Assembly (NCBI GenBank): GCA_936440205.1
Contig: OW387135.1
Coordinates: 22,670,792-22,734,791 of the forward strand
DNA: 64,000 nucleotides
Direction: 5' to 3'
DNA from: Lepidonotus clava
Taxonomy: Eukaryota; Annelida; Polychaeta; Phyllodocida; Polynoidae
In this document: in pieces, positions 22,795-35,300 of the stretch
Position numbering within the stretch: the first letter of the stretch is position 1
Layout: the number at the start of each line of letters is the position of its first letter
Notes under the pieces: generated by a model
Database searches by the model: none
Seen by the model: the letters and a program-made list of their open reading frames with translations, nothing else
What the model was told of the DNA's origin: nothing
Program-made: the position numbers and the translations under genes

Positions 22795-25632
22795 ATGGAG
22801 AAACAGCAGATCAAAGGGAAGCGTAAGGTATGTATCGTACGTCTGGTTTTCATATATACACTTGTTATTACGGATACTTTACTTCAGGCCATGTGAATCG
22901 GTCATTTCTATCGGCGCGTTACTTTCCTGTATTATCGCTCACTGCATGTTCGTTCGCAAAGCAGCACCGCTCCTTATACGGCCTTTTGTGTATGAAATTA
23001 TCACCCATATGACTGTCAGCAATATTAATTCCTACCTATAGTGCACGCAATTCATATTTCTTTGTACCTAATGGTTATAGGTGTTTAGAATTTGCGATAG
23101 AGCTGTTGGACAACTGGAAAAAAATGTCGTTTTTATGGTGAGTCACTCATGCTAGCCTACAGTGTTATTGCATTTTTCTAATGGGGAATCCACTAAGTAC
23201 GTACCTATGTTATTTCCGCGTGCCAAAAACGTCAATGTAAGGTAATACCTAGTCGCCTGCATAAACAAAGATTATCATTGTCTGTTTACATTCACTATCG
23301 GACGTCCCTCCCCCGTCGCCTCCTTCCAATTTTCAATTGCAATTTTAAAAATATTTCTTCAAGTGTTATTATCAAAACGAAAGGCCATATCATAAATCTA
23401 GACCCAAAAATTGAAGTGTGTTGTATCGATTAATGACCTGGCGCCTTCATAGAGCGACCCATGTGTTCTTCTACTAGTACGTACTTAATGGAAGTGCCCT
23501 AACATATAACCTGTTTTACGTGAAAAGGTTACCGCATTTGGTTATATTTTTTTTTATTGTTTTTTACACAGTCTCCAATCCAACTTCGCATTCTACATTC
23601 TACGTTCAATGCTTATATATTTTTAGGTATGTAGGTAAGGTACTTACGTGAAAATATTTAGCATTTCAGTATATAGGTATTGCCAAATAAAGTATCTATG
23701 CATTTCATTCGCCGTATGGTCTTCAGCAAATAACTTTATTACTGAGAAATACCGAAAACATAATTAAATTAATAAATCATGCCTAATGCTCTACGTACTT
23801 ACGTACCTACCTTACTCACAAACCATCCTAGCTTTTCCAGTAAAAAAAGATAATTTTTCGTACTTAATTCAATGTAATTTTTTACAAACATTCAGCACAA
23901 AAGTCAAATCCGCACCCGGGCTACCGCTGACGATGACGGATCGGACAAAGGATCCGAGGTATCAGCACATGACGATTCCAAGAGGAGCAGGGGCCCCGCC
24001 TGGAACAAGGGAGATGTACGCAAACTTCTCAGGCTCGCCTTGCTCCACAAAGAAGGGCTCAAAGGTCTGTACGATAAAGACGCACAGGTGGATATTGAAC
24101 AAGAAGTGGCATGGTCGGAAATCCACAGTACGTAATTAACTCCATATTATATTTCCCTCATTCTTGTACTTAGTAATGATAAAGCATTATAATAGAATCT
24201 ATGGTTCCGTCCTTCACCATCCCGTCCATCTCGTACGTCGCCTGACTTAGCAAGTTAACATCGTATACAAGCTAAACAAAAGATAGAACCTAATGACAAA
24301 TGTTAAATGAACTATTCCAACGAAATGTAATTACTTTCCGTTTTCTTTTAGCGGAGTTCAACCGCACCTCCAAGGTGAAGAGATTGCGGCACTCTTGCAT
24401 CAGCAAACTTCAGCACTTCACTTCCGAGACGCACCTTAAGGCAAGTTCCATATTCATATTCCTACCTACTTAACGTTCGCCTTATTATTCCCTACTCTTT
24501 TACGTGCAATCTCATATAAATCATATAATATTGTAGAGAACATCTAACTCAACGACGACTTGTTGTAGACTTTGAAATATATTGTAGGCATTCAAAAGTG
24601 TTAGAATTTACATGTTTTGCATTGTTACATCCTTCATCACAATTGAATTGAACCGCGTAAGTTGGAGGTTATATCAATAAGCCACAGTGTGAAAATTAAC
24701 GGGGTGAAAATTTTAACTATTTCAAACTGATTTCCATATTTTCTTAGCACGCGAAACTCTTCAAGAAGTACGATGGAAGGAACAAAAGTGTACCCTACCA
24801 AGACCTACTCTCCTACAATGAGGAGCTTGCGCTCCGTTTCCAGGACGAGAAGGTTCTTGTCGGTAAGAATAAACTATGTGATCCATAATATTACGAGGTA
24901 TCTACATTTTCACCGTCACCTTTCAGTGTCTTCAATTTAGAAATACTTTACTCAGTAATTAAAAATATATCGTATCCTTACCATTTTCATTGTGATATTT
25001 AAGTATGGCATCTCTTTCCTACCCAGGTGCGGCGGAGAAAAGGTCTAGGGAATACGAAGCACAGGACATCGCTGTGAAGAGGGAGCTGGTAGGTGAGGTG
25101 CGGCTCCTAGGCGAGGCCACCACCGCGTTGGTCAAAGAAACGTCAAGTCACAACACTACTATGAAGGACGTCCTGCACCGTAACATCCTTCAGCATGATG
25201 CTCTCTTAGCGAGTAAGTGCATCCTGCTTATGGAATACATTACTATTATCCATAGATAGTATTTTTATTTACTTTATGCCTATACAGAACATCAGTCCTC
25301 GTTACCCCCTACTTAGGTACGCGTAAAAAAATAAATATAGTATATAATGTGATAAGTACAATCATCTTATTATGTAGGTAAGAGCCGTAATACACTATCT
25401 GACATAATTTGGAATAAATTATTCTTTTTTTAATGCTACAGTTCTTAACCTTGCGATTGGCAACCCTGCGCCATCATCTCATACCACTGACAGCAATGCA
25501 ATGGATGTGGGTACGACCGGTGTATCTGACCCATCTAAGGAACACGGCCGTCGTTCCACAAGTACGCCCAATCCGGATGAACCTTCCACGTCGAAACAGA
25601 GCTGTGAAACCACTCCAGTCAAGAAAGAGTAA
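22795..25632 (+). CDS. Myb/SANT-like DNA-binding protein, complete, 6 exons, 281 aa
   Basis: Exons 22795-22827, 23896-24127, 24352-24440, 24748-24862, 25027-25212 and 25442-25632 join in phase to 846 nt ending TAA. Residues ~12-45 are acidic/basic linker. Residues ~46-115 hold a helical Trp-anchored region (PAWNKGDVRKLLRLALLHKE, VAWSEIHTEFN, VKRLRHSCISKLQHF) resembling Myb/SANT or trihelix-type DNA-binding domains. A charged, probably coiled segment follows (EYEAQDIAVKRELVGEVRLL), then a Ser/Thr-rich tail ending TPVKKE. The start is fixed by the first in-frame ATG before donor gtatgt. Intron 3 uses a GC donor (AAG/gcaagt). Such proteins are often chromatin factors or transposon accessory genes; I cannot decide which. 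Confidence 0.7.
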
Positions 25633-27589
25633 ATCCTTTGTTCTTTACGTATGGATTCCTACCTCTTTTTCTAAGTATTAGTGGTGCGTCGCCTGATGTA
25701 GGAGTCTAACTTTAGTAGTCCTTAACTATTATCCTAGATTTTTTAGAGTCAGTTGGAAGAAGTTACCAGAGAAAATAGACGATTTTATTTGATCATATTA
25801 ACAGCACAGGGAACTCTTTTGAAGGGTATTTTTCTCTGTATATTCGTAATTTTGGTCTAGTTTTACTGTACTATTTTTGATGAATATGCATGACGTGTTG
25901 TGACATGGTATGACATGTTATTTTACCGTATTTACGACAGGCCGTAAATATTTTGAAATATGTTTCAAAACTTTTACTATACGGCTTGTTTAACGATTTT
26001 CGCACACTTAAATGGGACGGATGTAAAATTTTATTAGTATATAGCGAAACTTTGTATAACATGTAAGAATTCAGTGAAACACCTTCCAGATAGGGTATTG
26101 CTGTTACTACCTACCTAATAAGATGATTGTAAGTTGGTATATATAACATAGTAGACATGGTACGAGATACACTTTTTTTTTTATTGTTAGCTTATCACTA
26201 TATAGAGATTAACAGTTTCTTAAGAAGATGTTTTGTGTAGATGTTTTGTAACCGCCTTAGAGTAAGCACTATTTATATGGTGACTTTAACGTACTCAGCG
26301 TAGACAATATTACATAAATCTTCCCTTTAGTATTGAAGACACTTCCTGGTATTTTCTTGTAAGGCCAAGGAACAATAATATTTCCGTTCAGCGTAGCATA
26401 CCCACCCTAACTGTAGACCTCTATCAATTTTACCAGTTAACCTTTAGAACTTCTAAATATATTAAGTAACTTAGCAAAATAAAAAACTACATGTGCATTA
26501 CTCACTACCTACCTACCTACCAACCGACCGACCGACCTACCTACCTACCTACCCAACGATTTTTCTATTGTAAAGAGAACGAATTATTTCGTTCCTTGGC
26601 CTAGCCCCTGAAAATATATCCATGTATATTTAATCTCACTATTCGAATGTGTATGATTCTTTTTTAGAAAGACATCATTACGCTTACTGAGGCTGATGCA
26701 TAACATTTTCAATTTTCAATTCCACATTCATTTTAAGTACTTATGACAATTTCTTCAGAATTATGGTGTTCGCTCTACCTCTGAGGTTTAGGTAATCTGA
26801 CCTGATGTGACTCAGAAACCCCGATTCCTTACTTTGCTTGCTGCTTGTTAACCAAAGGTATGGGATTTTAATTACTCACTTTTGCCTGACTAACTGAGTG
26901 TGAGATTGAACTAAGTAGTGCTTGTAATCACTTCATAGCATGTTGGTCTTACTTGGTATTGTGTACATAGGTATATTATGCGTTTCATACTCTTCCGTGA
27001 ACCATCACTCAGATCCCTTATTTATTGTTACTGTGCATTCAATTGTAGCGACATTTCACTTTATTAGTATCATTTTACTTTGCACTCCAGCGATAGCAGA
27101 AAATATTTCATTTCTTTAAGTATGTAAATATAAGTTTCTGGGTAGCTTTGCTTTTGTATTTGACAAGAATTGCTACTAATTGGATTGGAATAAGAAGTGG
27201 AATAAACGTGTCTTGCTACACGTTTTACGCACTCTACGCACTGTCTATTTTATTTTTAACCACGCATGCTAGCTCAATTTTCTTGTGAAGGCTATCATAA
27301 TATTTTCTAGAGGAGATTCTTTAACTGAATTTCCTAAGTACGTACTAAATATATATACATGATCGCTAGTTACCAAAAAAAAACATTGCACACAATATAA
27401 CGTAGTAAGATGTAATAACTGCACTAATACGTAAACGTCTGTACAAGATATAAATATGTCAGTCTGTGAACCCACCTTTGGATGCTATTTTGCCCGACCT
27501 ATGTACGTATGCATGTCCACAGCATAAGAATAATTTCCTACCTAACTTTCAGGTATATACATTTACACATGTTCTTTCTATACTTTTAG
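25633..27589. other. Spacer between two Myb/SANT-like genes
   Basis: AT-rich, with a CCTACC/CCGACC microsatellite at 26506-26553 and many TACCTAC/TACGTAC words. No coding exon recognised. A good donor (A/gtaaat) lies two bases before the stop of the upstream gene, so read-through splicing is conceivable, but the frame to 27590 does not fit. Confidence 0.45.
26506..26553. repeat. (ACCT)n / (ACCG)n microsatellite
   Basis: A CTACCTACCTACC run switching to CCGACCGACC and back to CTACCTACC. Confidence 0.9.
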
Positions 27590-30500
27590 AAGCAGATCCC
27601 AAAACAACAAGTGAAGCATCTTAAACCGGAGCCGAGTACAAGCAGTACACCTACACCTACACCGAAACCTAAAAGGAAGAAAGCTGCCCCAAAGAAAGAA
27701 CCAGGGGAACCCAAAGCTCCAGTGTGGCTGCCGGACGAACTGAGAGCATTGCTCCATGCTTCTATGAAAAGGCGGAAAACAATAAAAGACGCCCTCAAAG
27801 GAATGAGGGGGGGGGGGGGGGAGTCCCTGCAGTGAAAGGAATGGATCGCCATAAGAGGTAAAATCACCACCTTTTTTCTTAATAGTTTACGTTTAAATAT
27901 ACAAGCCTAGAACGTACATTTGTGAAGGATCCGACATTCTTATGTTATTCAGATGAGGTGGCTTCCTGCGTTAACAACATGACATGGGAACAGTGCCAAT
28001 ACAAAATGTCTCACTTTCCCAGCAAGTCTAAGAAGAAGGTAATCATCTGAACTGGAAAATTTGCTTGTTTATCTCGTTATCTTAAATTGTTTAAGTAGGA
28101 AATGCTGAACATTATAAAATATTACCCGTAACATACATTCATCAATCGACTTAAACCTTAACTTAGGAAATGCAGAAAATTTTGAGAAATTTAAAATGAG
28201 AACGGGTATCTATATTTAATATACTACGTACGTGCCACTTATGTTAGGAGATGTTATTTTTTTCTAGCTAGGTAAACTCAGAATCGTGTACGGGAACACG
28301 GGGGGAGGCCAAATCCCGAAGAAAAGAAGCTCACGGAGCTAGAGTCACTCTCTCTTGCGTGGATCGGTGAGGGTAGTTTATGAAGGGAATTAAGCCAACC
28401 CGGATAGTTCCCAAGGACACCGAAACACTAAACACTGATGGAAGTGACAGTGAGGCCGATTCCACGTTGGGATGGGAGAGGCCCACCAAACAATCTACCA
28501 ACTACACAGAGGATGAGGATCTATCCCAGAAGCACGAAGAGGAGGGTGCGGATGAGGGAGATGGTGAGGAAGAGGAGGACGACGACGAGACACAAGGTGA
28601 ATACAGTCAAGTTCTGAGCGACCAGGATGCTGTGGACCCAGATAATCCCATTCTTGACGCCTTTGACGACACGTTGACCCAGAGTCAATTTGAGTCTGAG
28701 GAATCAACTGGTAAAGTATTCAGAGTTCTTAGTAACAATTTCATGTGTAAGAATTCTAAGACCTTTCTCTACTTAAGTTACATAGGTATTTTTCTGTAAT
28801 AGTTAATTTCGTAAGCATCCTTCCCACCTTACTAGCTTATATAATTCGAATCCGATTCCTAAACCCCCCAAAAAACGTTCTTTTCAGAGGAGAAACCCCT
28901 CGATGCCCAATCTGTATTACTTCCCATGTCATGTGGCTTGCTTTTGTCGTCATGAATGCAAAGACTCTTAGATAAGATTCCTGAACCACCACCTAAGAAG
29001 ACAAACGGTTATTACCACTTTAAATTTCTGTTGTTTTTTTTACCTAATAACCTCTAGTATAAATGAGAAGGGTTCAGCACTGTAATAGCGTAAAACGTAA
29101 TGAAAACAAATATAAATACATAGTTAAAGATTGTGTATAAACAAAATCAATTTATTTGTTTACTTTTGAGGGGAAAACAATTTATTGTAGTTTTTTACCA
29201 TGAATAAATAAACTTGTATTTTAAAGGAAAATCCTCCTCAACCAAAGAAAGGCAGAGGAAAAATACTACGAAGAATAAGAAAAAGAAGGCAGAACTTGAT
29301 TTGAGTGACATTTCTAAGTTCACAAAATCTGCAGGTTAATATACCGTCATTACTATTTAATTTTTATTAAACGTGTATCTATTAACACTTTCAAGACGCC
29401 ACCGAATGTGGAGATTGTACCAAATGGACACCAATTTACCAAGGAAATATCTCCAAAAGACTCCACAGAAACAACAAGTTTTTAAATGAGACCAATATTA
29501 AGGTAGAACATGAATAGAAATAATCATTTCCGAATGGCAATAGTTAGAGAGAGCATAATATGGACCATTTCAGGGTTTTGAAATAGAAAAAAGTGTATTT
29601 GATCTATTTTGAGCATCAAATTCACAATATTGGGATATTTGTTATGTATCTCTCAGGCATCTGGCGTCTAGGCCTGGTGATGCCTGAGAGATACAGGAGA
29701 CTAGGCATGGTGATGCCTGAGGGATACTGGCGTCCTGAAAGGGTTAACTTCTGAGGTAAATATTTAAGTACAGTTCCAAACATCACATACTGAAAATAAT
29801 ATATTACAGTTGCATACCAACTGTCTAATTATACCTACGTACCTACGTACTTAAACCAACAGCATATACATATTAAAAAACAGTTTATCATGTGTGATAT
29901 TAAACAGCCTTCCTAATATGGGAAATAACTTAATTTACAGCTACCACTTCTACATCTCCACAAGCAGTTCAACCGTCTGGAAGGAAGAGTGAGAAAAAGG
30001 TCACTAAACGTCCGATGTCCACTACCAAGGAGGCGGATACGGGTTATACAACTGGTCCGGTCCAGCTGTCTCAGGAAACGACTTTCGACTCGCAAGTGCA
30101 AGAACTGTCCAGCGAGTCAGATCTGGAAGAAGGTAACTTACTTATTGAGAAAGATTCTTGTCTACTACCTACCTACCGACTTAACTAGTCTTTTTACTTA
30201 GCGAGATACTTACCGAAATGAATGGTTTTTTTTTAAATACTTAAGTATAGTTCCACACATCAGATAGGGAACAGAGTCAGTGAGTGTTTCATACCAAATG
30301 TTCTCAGCTACCTACATACCTTCCTACATTACAAAGACGACGCGTAAATATATAAACAAAACAGTTATCATGTTAAATATTGGAAACCCTTACTGAGATG
30401 AAAAGAAACTTAATTTTTAGCCGCCACATCGAGATGTTCAGAAGCAGTTCAACCGTCTGGAAGGAAGAGTGAGAAGAAGCTGAGGAAACCATTGATGTTG

Positions 30501-31382
30501 ACTTCGAAAGAGGGGGGTATGGGTTTTACTAGTGCACCGGTCGAGCAGTCTCAGGAAACGACTTTCGACTTGCAAGTGCAAGAACTCTCCAGCAAGTCAG
30601 ATCTGGAAGAAGATAACTTACTTGTTGAGAAAGATTCTTGTCTACTACCTATGTAGCTTCATTGCGTTTCATTGTGCATAGCGAGAAACTTCCAGGAATG
30701 AATCGGGGGGGGGGGGGGGGGTAGGGGTGTAAATATCATATTAACACAATAGTGATATAAAAAATATCATTGATAATTGCGTAAGGTATGAAAATATTAG
30801 AAACAGTTCATTCACACCTACCTACATACGTACGTACGTAGTTTAGTAAGGACATAATTATCTGAATAGTAAAAAACCACCATTGAATTTTGCAGCAGTA
30901 TACATCAAAAGGAAAAGCGTGACACCGAGTCGTACTGAGACTAGAGGGCAGACGAAAGAAACAGCAACCGATGGATTTTTACCGGATCTGTTGAGCACTC
31001 GACAGGGGTCATAGGCGGACGAGCTGCTCCTCTGCAGCCAGTCAACATTAATGAAGCAAAGGAGCCCCCTCAAGGTCACTAAGCCAGAGACTTTTCAAGG
31101 TAACGTCGGGGATCTTATTAACTTTGACTCACAACCACTGGTATCTATCGCCACAACTGCACCTACCCCTAGTCCAACTCTACCTCTGATGTTAGGGAGA
31201 TTGAAAGGAATACAACCACAACAACACTACCCAACGGAATACAAGTTCCAAATAATATGCCTGAGATGGACGATTTCGACGTTATCTTTTCAAACCTGAC
31301 TAGCAAGGACATTGAAAGCGAACGCAGACACCAAGTTCTCTCCAAAATACTAAATAGGATGGTCGATGCCCACGAAAACTGA
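27590..31382 (+). CDS. Second SANT-like, lysine- and acid-rich gene, exon structure only partly resolved, possibly broken
   Basis: Supported exons: 27590-27857, 27953-28038, ~28380-28710, 29227-29334, 29941-30132, 30421-30656 and 30896-31014, plus an open stretch to TGA at 31380. The first encodes a PTPTPTPKPKRKKAAPKKEP basic region then WLPDELRALLHASMKRRK; the second TWEQCQYKMSHFPSKSKKK, together a Trp-spaced SANT/Myb-like fold. The third is strongly acidic (EEEGADEGDGEEEEDDDE). Exons from 28,380 on join in phase 1. Oddities: a 15-nt G run at 27807 followed by an in-frame TGA before EWIAIR; no clean frame at 28268-28365; and a tandem copy of one exon. LINE-A insertion begins right after the final TGA. 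Function unknown; nuclear localisation is inferred from composition. Confidence 0.45.
29860..30660 (+). repeat. ~480-bp tandem duplication containing one exon
   Basis: Segments ~29860-30180 and ~30345-30660 match: AACTTAATTT(A/T)(C/T)AG acceptor, GCAGTTCAACCGTCTGGAAG, CAGGAAACGACTTTCGACT and AGTCAGATCTGGAAGAAG. The second copy has GA in place of the GT donor. Confidence 0.85.
30701..30724. repeat. G-homopolymer
   Basis: About 16-17 consecutive G within the intron after the duplicated exon. A similar run at 27807-27821 lies inside coding sequence. Confidence 0.9.
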
Positions 31383-31383
31383 T

Positions 31384-32099
31384 TGTTTGTTTGTTGGGGT
31401 AGTTTAACGTCCGGCCAACCCCCATGGGTTCTTTCCAGACTGCACAAGGTAATACTTTTCAGCTTATTTTACGCCACAAGGGCGGTGACCGAATACATGA
31501 TATGGTTTAGGAGAAACCCGCCACCGGGTGCGATACCCTACTCGTTGCGAAGAGTGGCAAGGGGTCTTTAGTGTGCAATGTCCCATAGAAAGGACACCAC
31601 ACACCCGGCCTTTGATGACCCTGTCGGGAGCACAGGGTGGCCCCTGGATCCCAGACTCTTGGATCCTTTCTTAGATTTTATCTATCAGTTGGCATTCTCG
31701 AAGGAATTGCAGGATCTTTTTACTTCCGTTGTTGTTAAACACGTCCTTCATCGATGTTCTGTTTTGGAGATGCCGCTTGCGACTATCATCCTTCTTCTTA
31801 CACTTCAATATGATGTGCTCCACCGTTAGTTTGGTGTTACACTGTTGACAAATAGGAGCACCTTCACCTTTCAACAGGTGTTCATGTGTCAGCCTGGTGT
31901 GGCCCATCCGAAGCCGGGCCAGTTTCACCTGTTCTGACCTTGTAAGGCACTCTCTTTTGCATTTGTCACTTTTCTCTTCTAATTTGGGTTGGACAGAGTG
32001 TAGAAGATTGTTCTCCTGTTTGTTCCAGTCGCTTTGCCACTTAGACCGCAAATGTGTTTTGCTTAGTGGCAGTAAGTCTGTGTGTGGGATTCTAGCAAG
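31384..32099 (-). mobile_element. LINE-A, 5'-truncated copy
   Basis: A 716-bp 3' end of the LINE-A family. On minus it encodes the last part of ORF2 (PHTDLLPLSKTHLRSKWQSD and CQQCNTKLTVEHIILKCKKK, ending CQLIDKI at 31671). It then has a ~290-bp 3' UTR ending TTAAACTACCCCAACAAACA. It is ~97% identical to the same part of the adjacent longer copy and abuts it head to tail. Confidence 0.9.
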
Positions 32100-32388
32100 T
32101 TTGTTTGTTTGTTGGGGTAGTTTAACGTCCGGCCAACCCTTATGGGTTCTTTCCAGACTGCACAAGGTAATACTTTTCAGCTTATTTTACGCCACAAGGG
32201 CGGTGACCAAATATATGATATGGTTTAGGAGAAACCCGCCACCGGGTGCAATACCCTACTCGTTGCGAAGAGTGGCAAGGGGTCTTTAGTGTGCAATGTC
32301 CCATAGAAAGGACACCACACACCCGGCCTTTGATGACCCTGTCGGGAGCACAGGGTGGCCCCTGGATCCCAGACTCTTGGATCCTTTC

Positions 32389-35300
32389 TTAGATCTTATC
32401 TATCAGTTGGCATTCTCGAAGGAATTGCAGGATCTTTTTACTTCCGTTGTTGTTAAACACGTCCTTCATCGATGTTCTGTTTTGGAGATGCCGCTTGCGA
32501 CTGTCATCCGTCTTCTTACACTTCAATATGATGTGCTCCACCGTTAATTTGGTGTTACACTGTTGACAAATAGGAGCACCTTCACCTTTCAACAGGTGTT
32601 CATGTGTCAGCCTGGTGTGGCCTATCCGAAGACGGACCAGTTTCACCTGTTCTGACCTTGTCAGGCACTCTCTTTTGCTTTTGTCACTTTTTTCTTCTAA
32701 TTTGGGTTGGACAGAGTGTAGAAGATTGTTCTCCTGTTTGTTCCAGTCGCTTTGCCACTTAGACCGCAAATGTGTTTTGCTTAGTGGCAGTAAGTCTGTG
32801 TGTGGGATTCTAGCAACCACAGGATCTAGGGCCAAGGCCCCCTTGGCTGCTTGGTCTGCCTTTTCATTACCAGAGATTCCAATGTGGCTAGGTAGCCAGC
32901 AGAAAATCACTTCTTTGCCAACCGATTTCAGGTTGGTGTGACTTTGCTGGATATCTCTGATTATGGGATTGTTAGGCTGATGTTGTAGGATAGTTTGTAA
33001 ACAGGACTTTGAGTCTGAGAAGATGATAAACTTTCTGTGTCCTGATACTTTGATCCAGTCTAGTGCACGCGCCAGAGCACGTGCTTCAGCAGTAAAAATG
33101 CTGGCTTGGCCGTGAAGGGCACCGGTCAGGTCCCCATATTCTGTATGTACTGCATAACCCACTCTATTTCCTTCCTTGGAGCCATCAGTGAAGATGGGGA
33201 AATGATCACTGTATTGGTCTTTCAGGGCTCCATATTCGTTCCTGAAAGCAGAGGGGTTGGTTTCGTTCTTCTTGTTATTGCATAGTTCTAGGATGACCAC
33301 AGGTTTACTCTGGGACCATGGTGGGTCCTTGGGTGGTCTTATTTCTCTGATGATGTTCAAAGGTATCTCTGCTTCTCTGATCACAGATTTAGCAGAGGTA
33401 GAGAATGGTTTGGCCACCCTTGGATTTACCCGGAACAACTCGCTGTTATGTGTGCGGAATATGGTATCATGTGTTGGGTTTCTCTTGTCAGCTTTGACCT
33501 TTATTGCATATTATAAGGACAATTTTTCCCTCCTTAAATGTAAAGGTGGAACATTGCCCTCCACGTGTAGGCTTTTGGCTGGTGATGTTCTGAAAGCGCC
33601 AAGACACATTCGTAGGCCCTGGTTTTGGATGGGGTTTAGTCTGTCCAAGTAGGATTTCCCTGCTGACTGGTATATCAAAGAACCATAATCCAGCCTTGAC
33701 TGGATGTATGCTTTGTACAGGGTCAGCAGGATCTCTCGGTCAGCACCCCATTCTGTGTTGGACAGTACTTTCAGGAGATTCATGGCCTTTAGGCATTTTC
33801 TCCTCAAATATTCAATGTGAGGTTTGAAGGATAGGATCTTGTTATAGATCATTCCCAAGAACTTCACCTCCTCCCCTACAGGCAGTTCAGTGTCCTTGAG
33901 ACGGAGTGCCGGATTTTCCACACACCCCCTTCTACGACAGAAGTGAACGCATGTAGTTTTGTTGGTGGAAAACTTGAAACCATTTTCAGTACTCCATCTG
34001 TCAAGGAGATTCACTGCCTGTTGTAGTTTCCTTTCTATAGTTGTCATTTGTCTCGATCGGTAGCATATGACAAAGTCATCCACATAGAGACAGCAGTTAA
34101 GGTCTTTCTGCAGGGACTTTGTAATGCTGTTAATTTGTACACCAAACAATGTCACAGAGAGGACACAGCCTTGGGGTACACCCATTTCCTGGTCGACTCT
34201 CCGCGACAGTTTGGTACCAAGACGTACGCTAAATGTTCGGTTGGCAAGGAAATTGGAAACGAATGTGGGCAGTCTGCCACGCAGTCCCATTTCCTGCAGA
34301 TTCTGTAAGATGCCATATTTCCATGTCGTGTCGTATGCCTTTTCGAGGTCAAAAAAGACAGCCACCACATGTTCTTTGTTGGCGAATCCTTCTCTTATGT
34401 AGCTTTCAAGCCTAACAAGGTGGTCGGTTGTGCTCCGCCCTTGGCGGAAACCTGACTGGTAGGTGTTTAGGAGATCATTAGATTCCAGATACCAAGTCAG
34501 CCTGTTGTTGACCATTCTTTCCATGGTTTTGGAAAGGCAGCTAGTCATAGCAATAGGTCTGTAGCTCTGGGGATCACTCTTGGTTTTCCCATTTTTCAGG
34601 ATAGGGACCACAGTAGCTTCAGCCCAAGAGCTTGGATAATCTCCGTTTACCCATATGTTGTTGTACAACTCTAGTAGTAGTTTGAGTTGTTCTTCTGGTA
34701 GTTTTTTCAGCATGTCATAATGAACAGTGTCAGGTCCAGGAGAAGAAGACTTTGACTGATGAAGGGCATGTTTCAGCTCCTCGAGGGAGAAGATGGTGTT
34801 GTATATCTCCCTGTTGGTGGATGTGAAGTCAAGTTCAGTGTCTTCCTTCTTCTTTTTGTGTCGGAGGAAAGTTTCGCTACAGTTCTCCTCAGAGGAGACT
34901 TTGGAGAAATATGTAGCTAAGGTGTTTGCTATTTCCTCCTTGGTTTCTTTTGTTTCGTTTCCGACCTTCAACTGGTGGACTGTTGAGGTAGAGTGACCAT
35001 CTTCTTCACCACTTTCCATACTTTCCTCATTGGGGTAGATCTGGAAAGAGAGTTGATGAAGTTTCGGAAGGACTCTCGTTTAGCAGTCTTATATGTTAAT
35101 TTTGTTTTAGCACGGGCTTGTAAATACGCATGCATATTTTCAGCGCTGATGTTACTATTAAACTTTCTCAGTGCTCTCTTTCTCTCCTTTCTAGCCTTTT
35201 GGCATTCATCATCATACCATGGCCGAGACTTTTTTGGAGGATGTTTTGATGTTTTTGGTATAGACAGCGCACTTACTTCTAGCAATGTATCTGTGAAGTA

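Noticed and set aside
23786-24139. 117-codon plus-strand frame covering exon 2 of the Myb-like gene
   Set aside because: A different frame from the one that joins exons 1-6 in phase.
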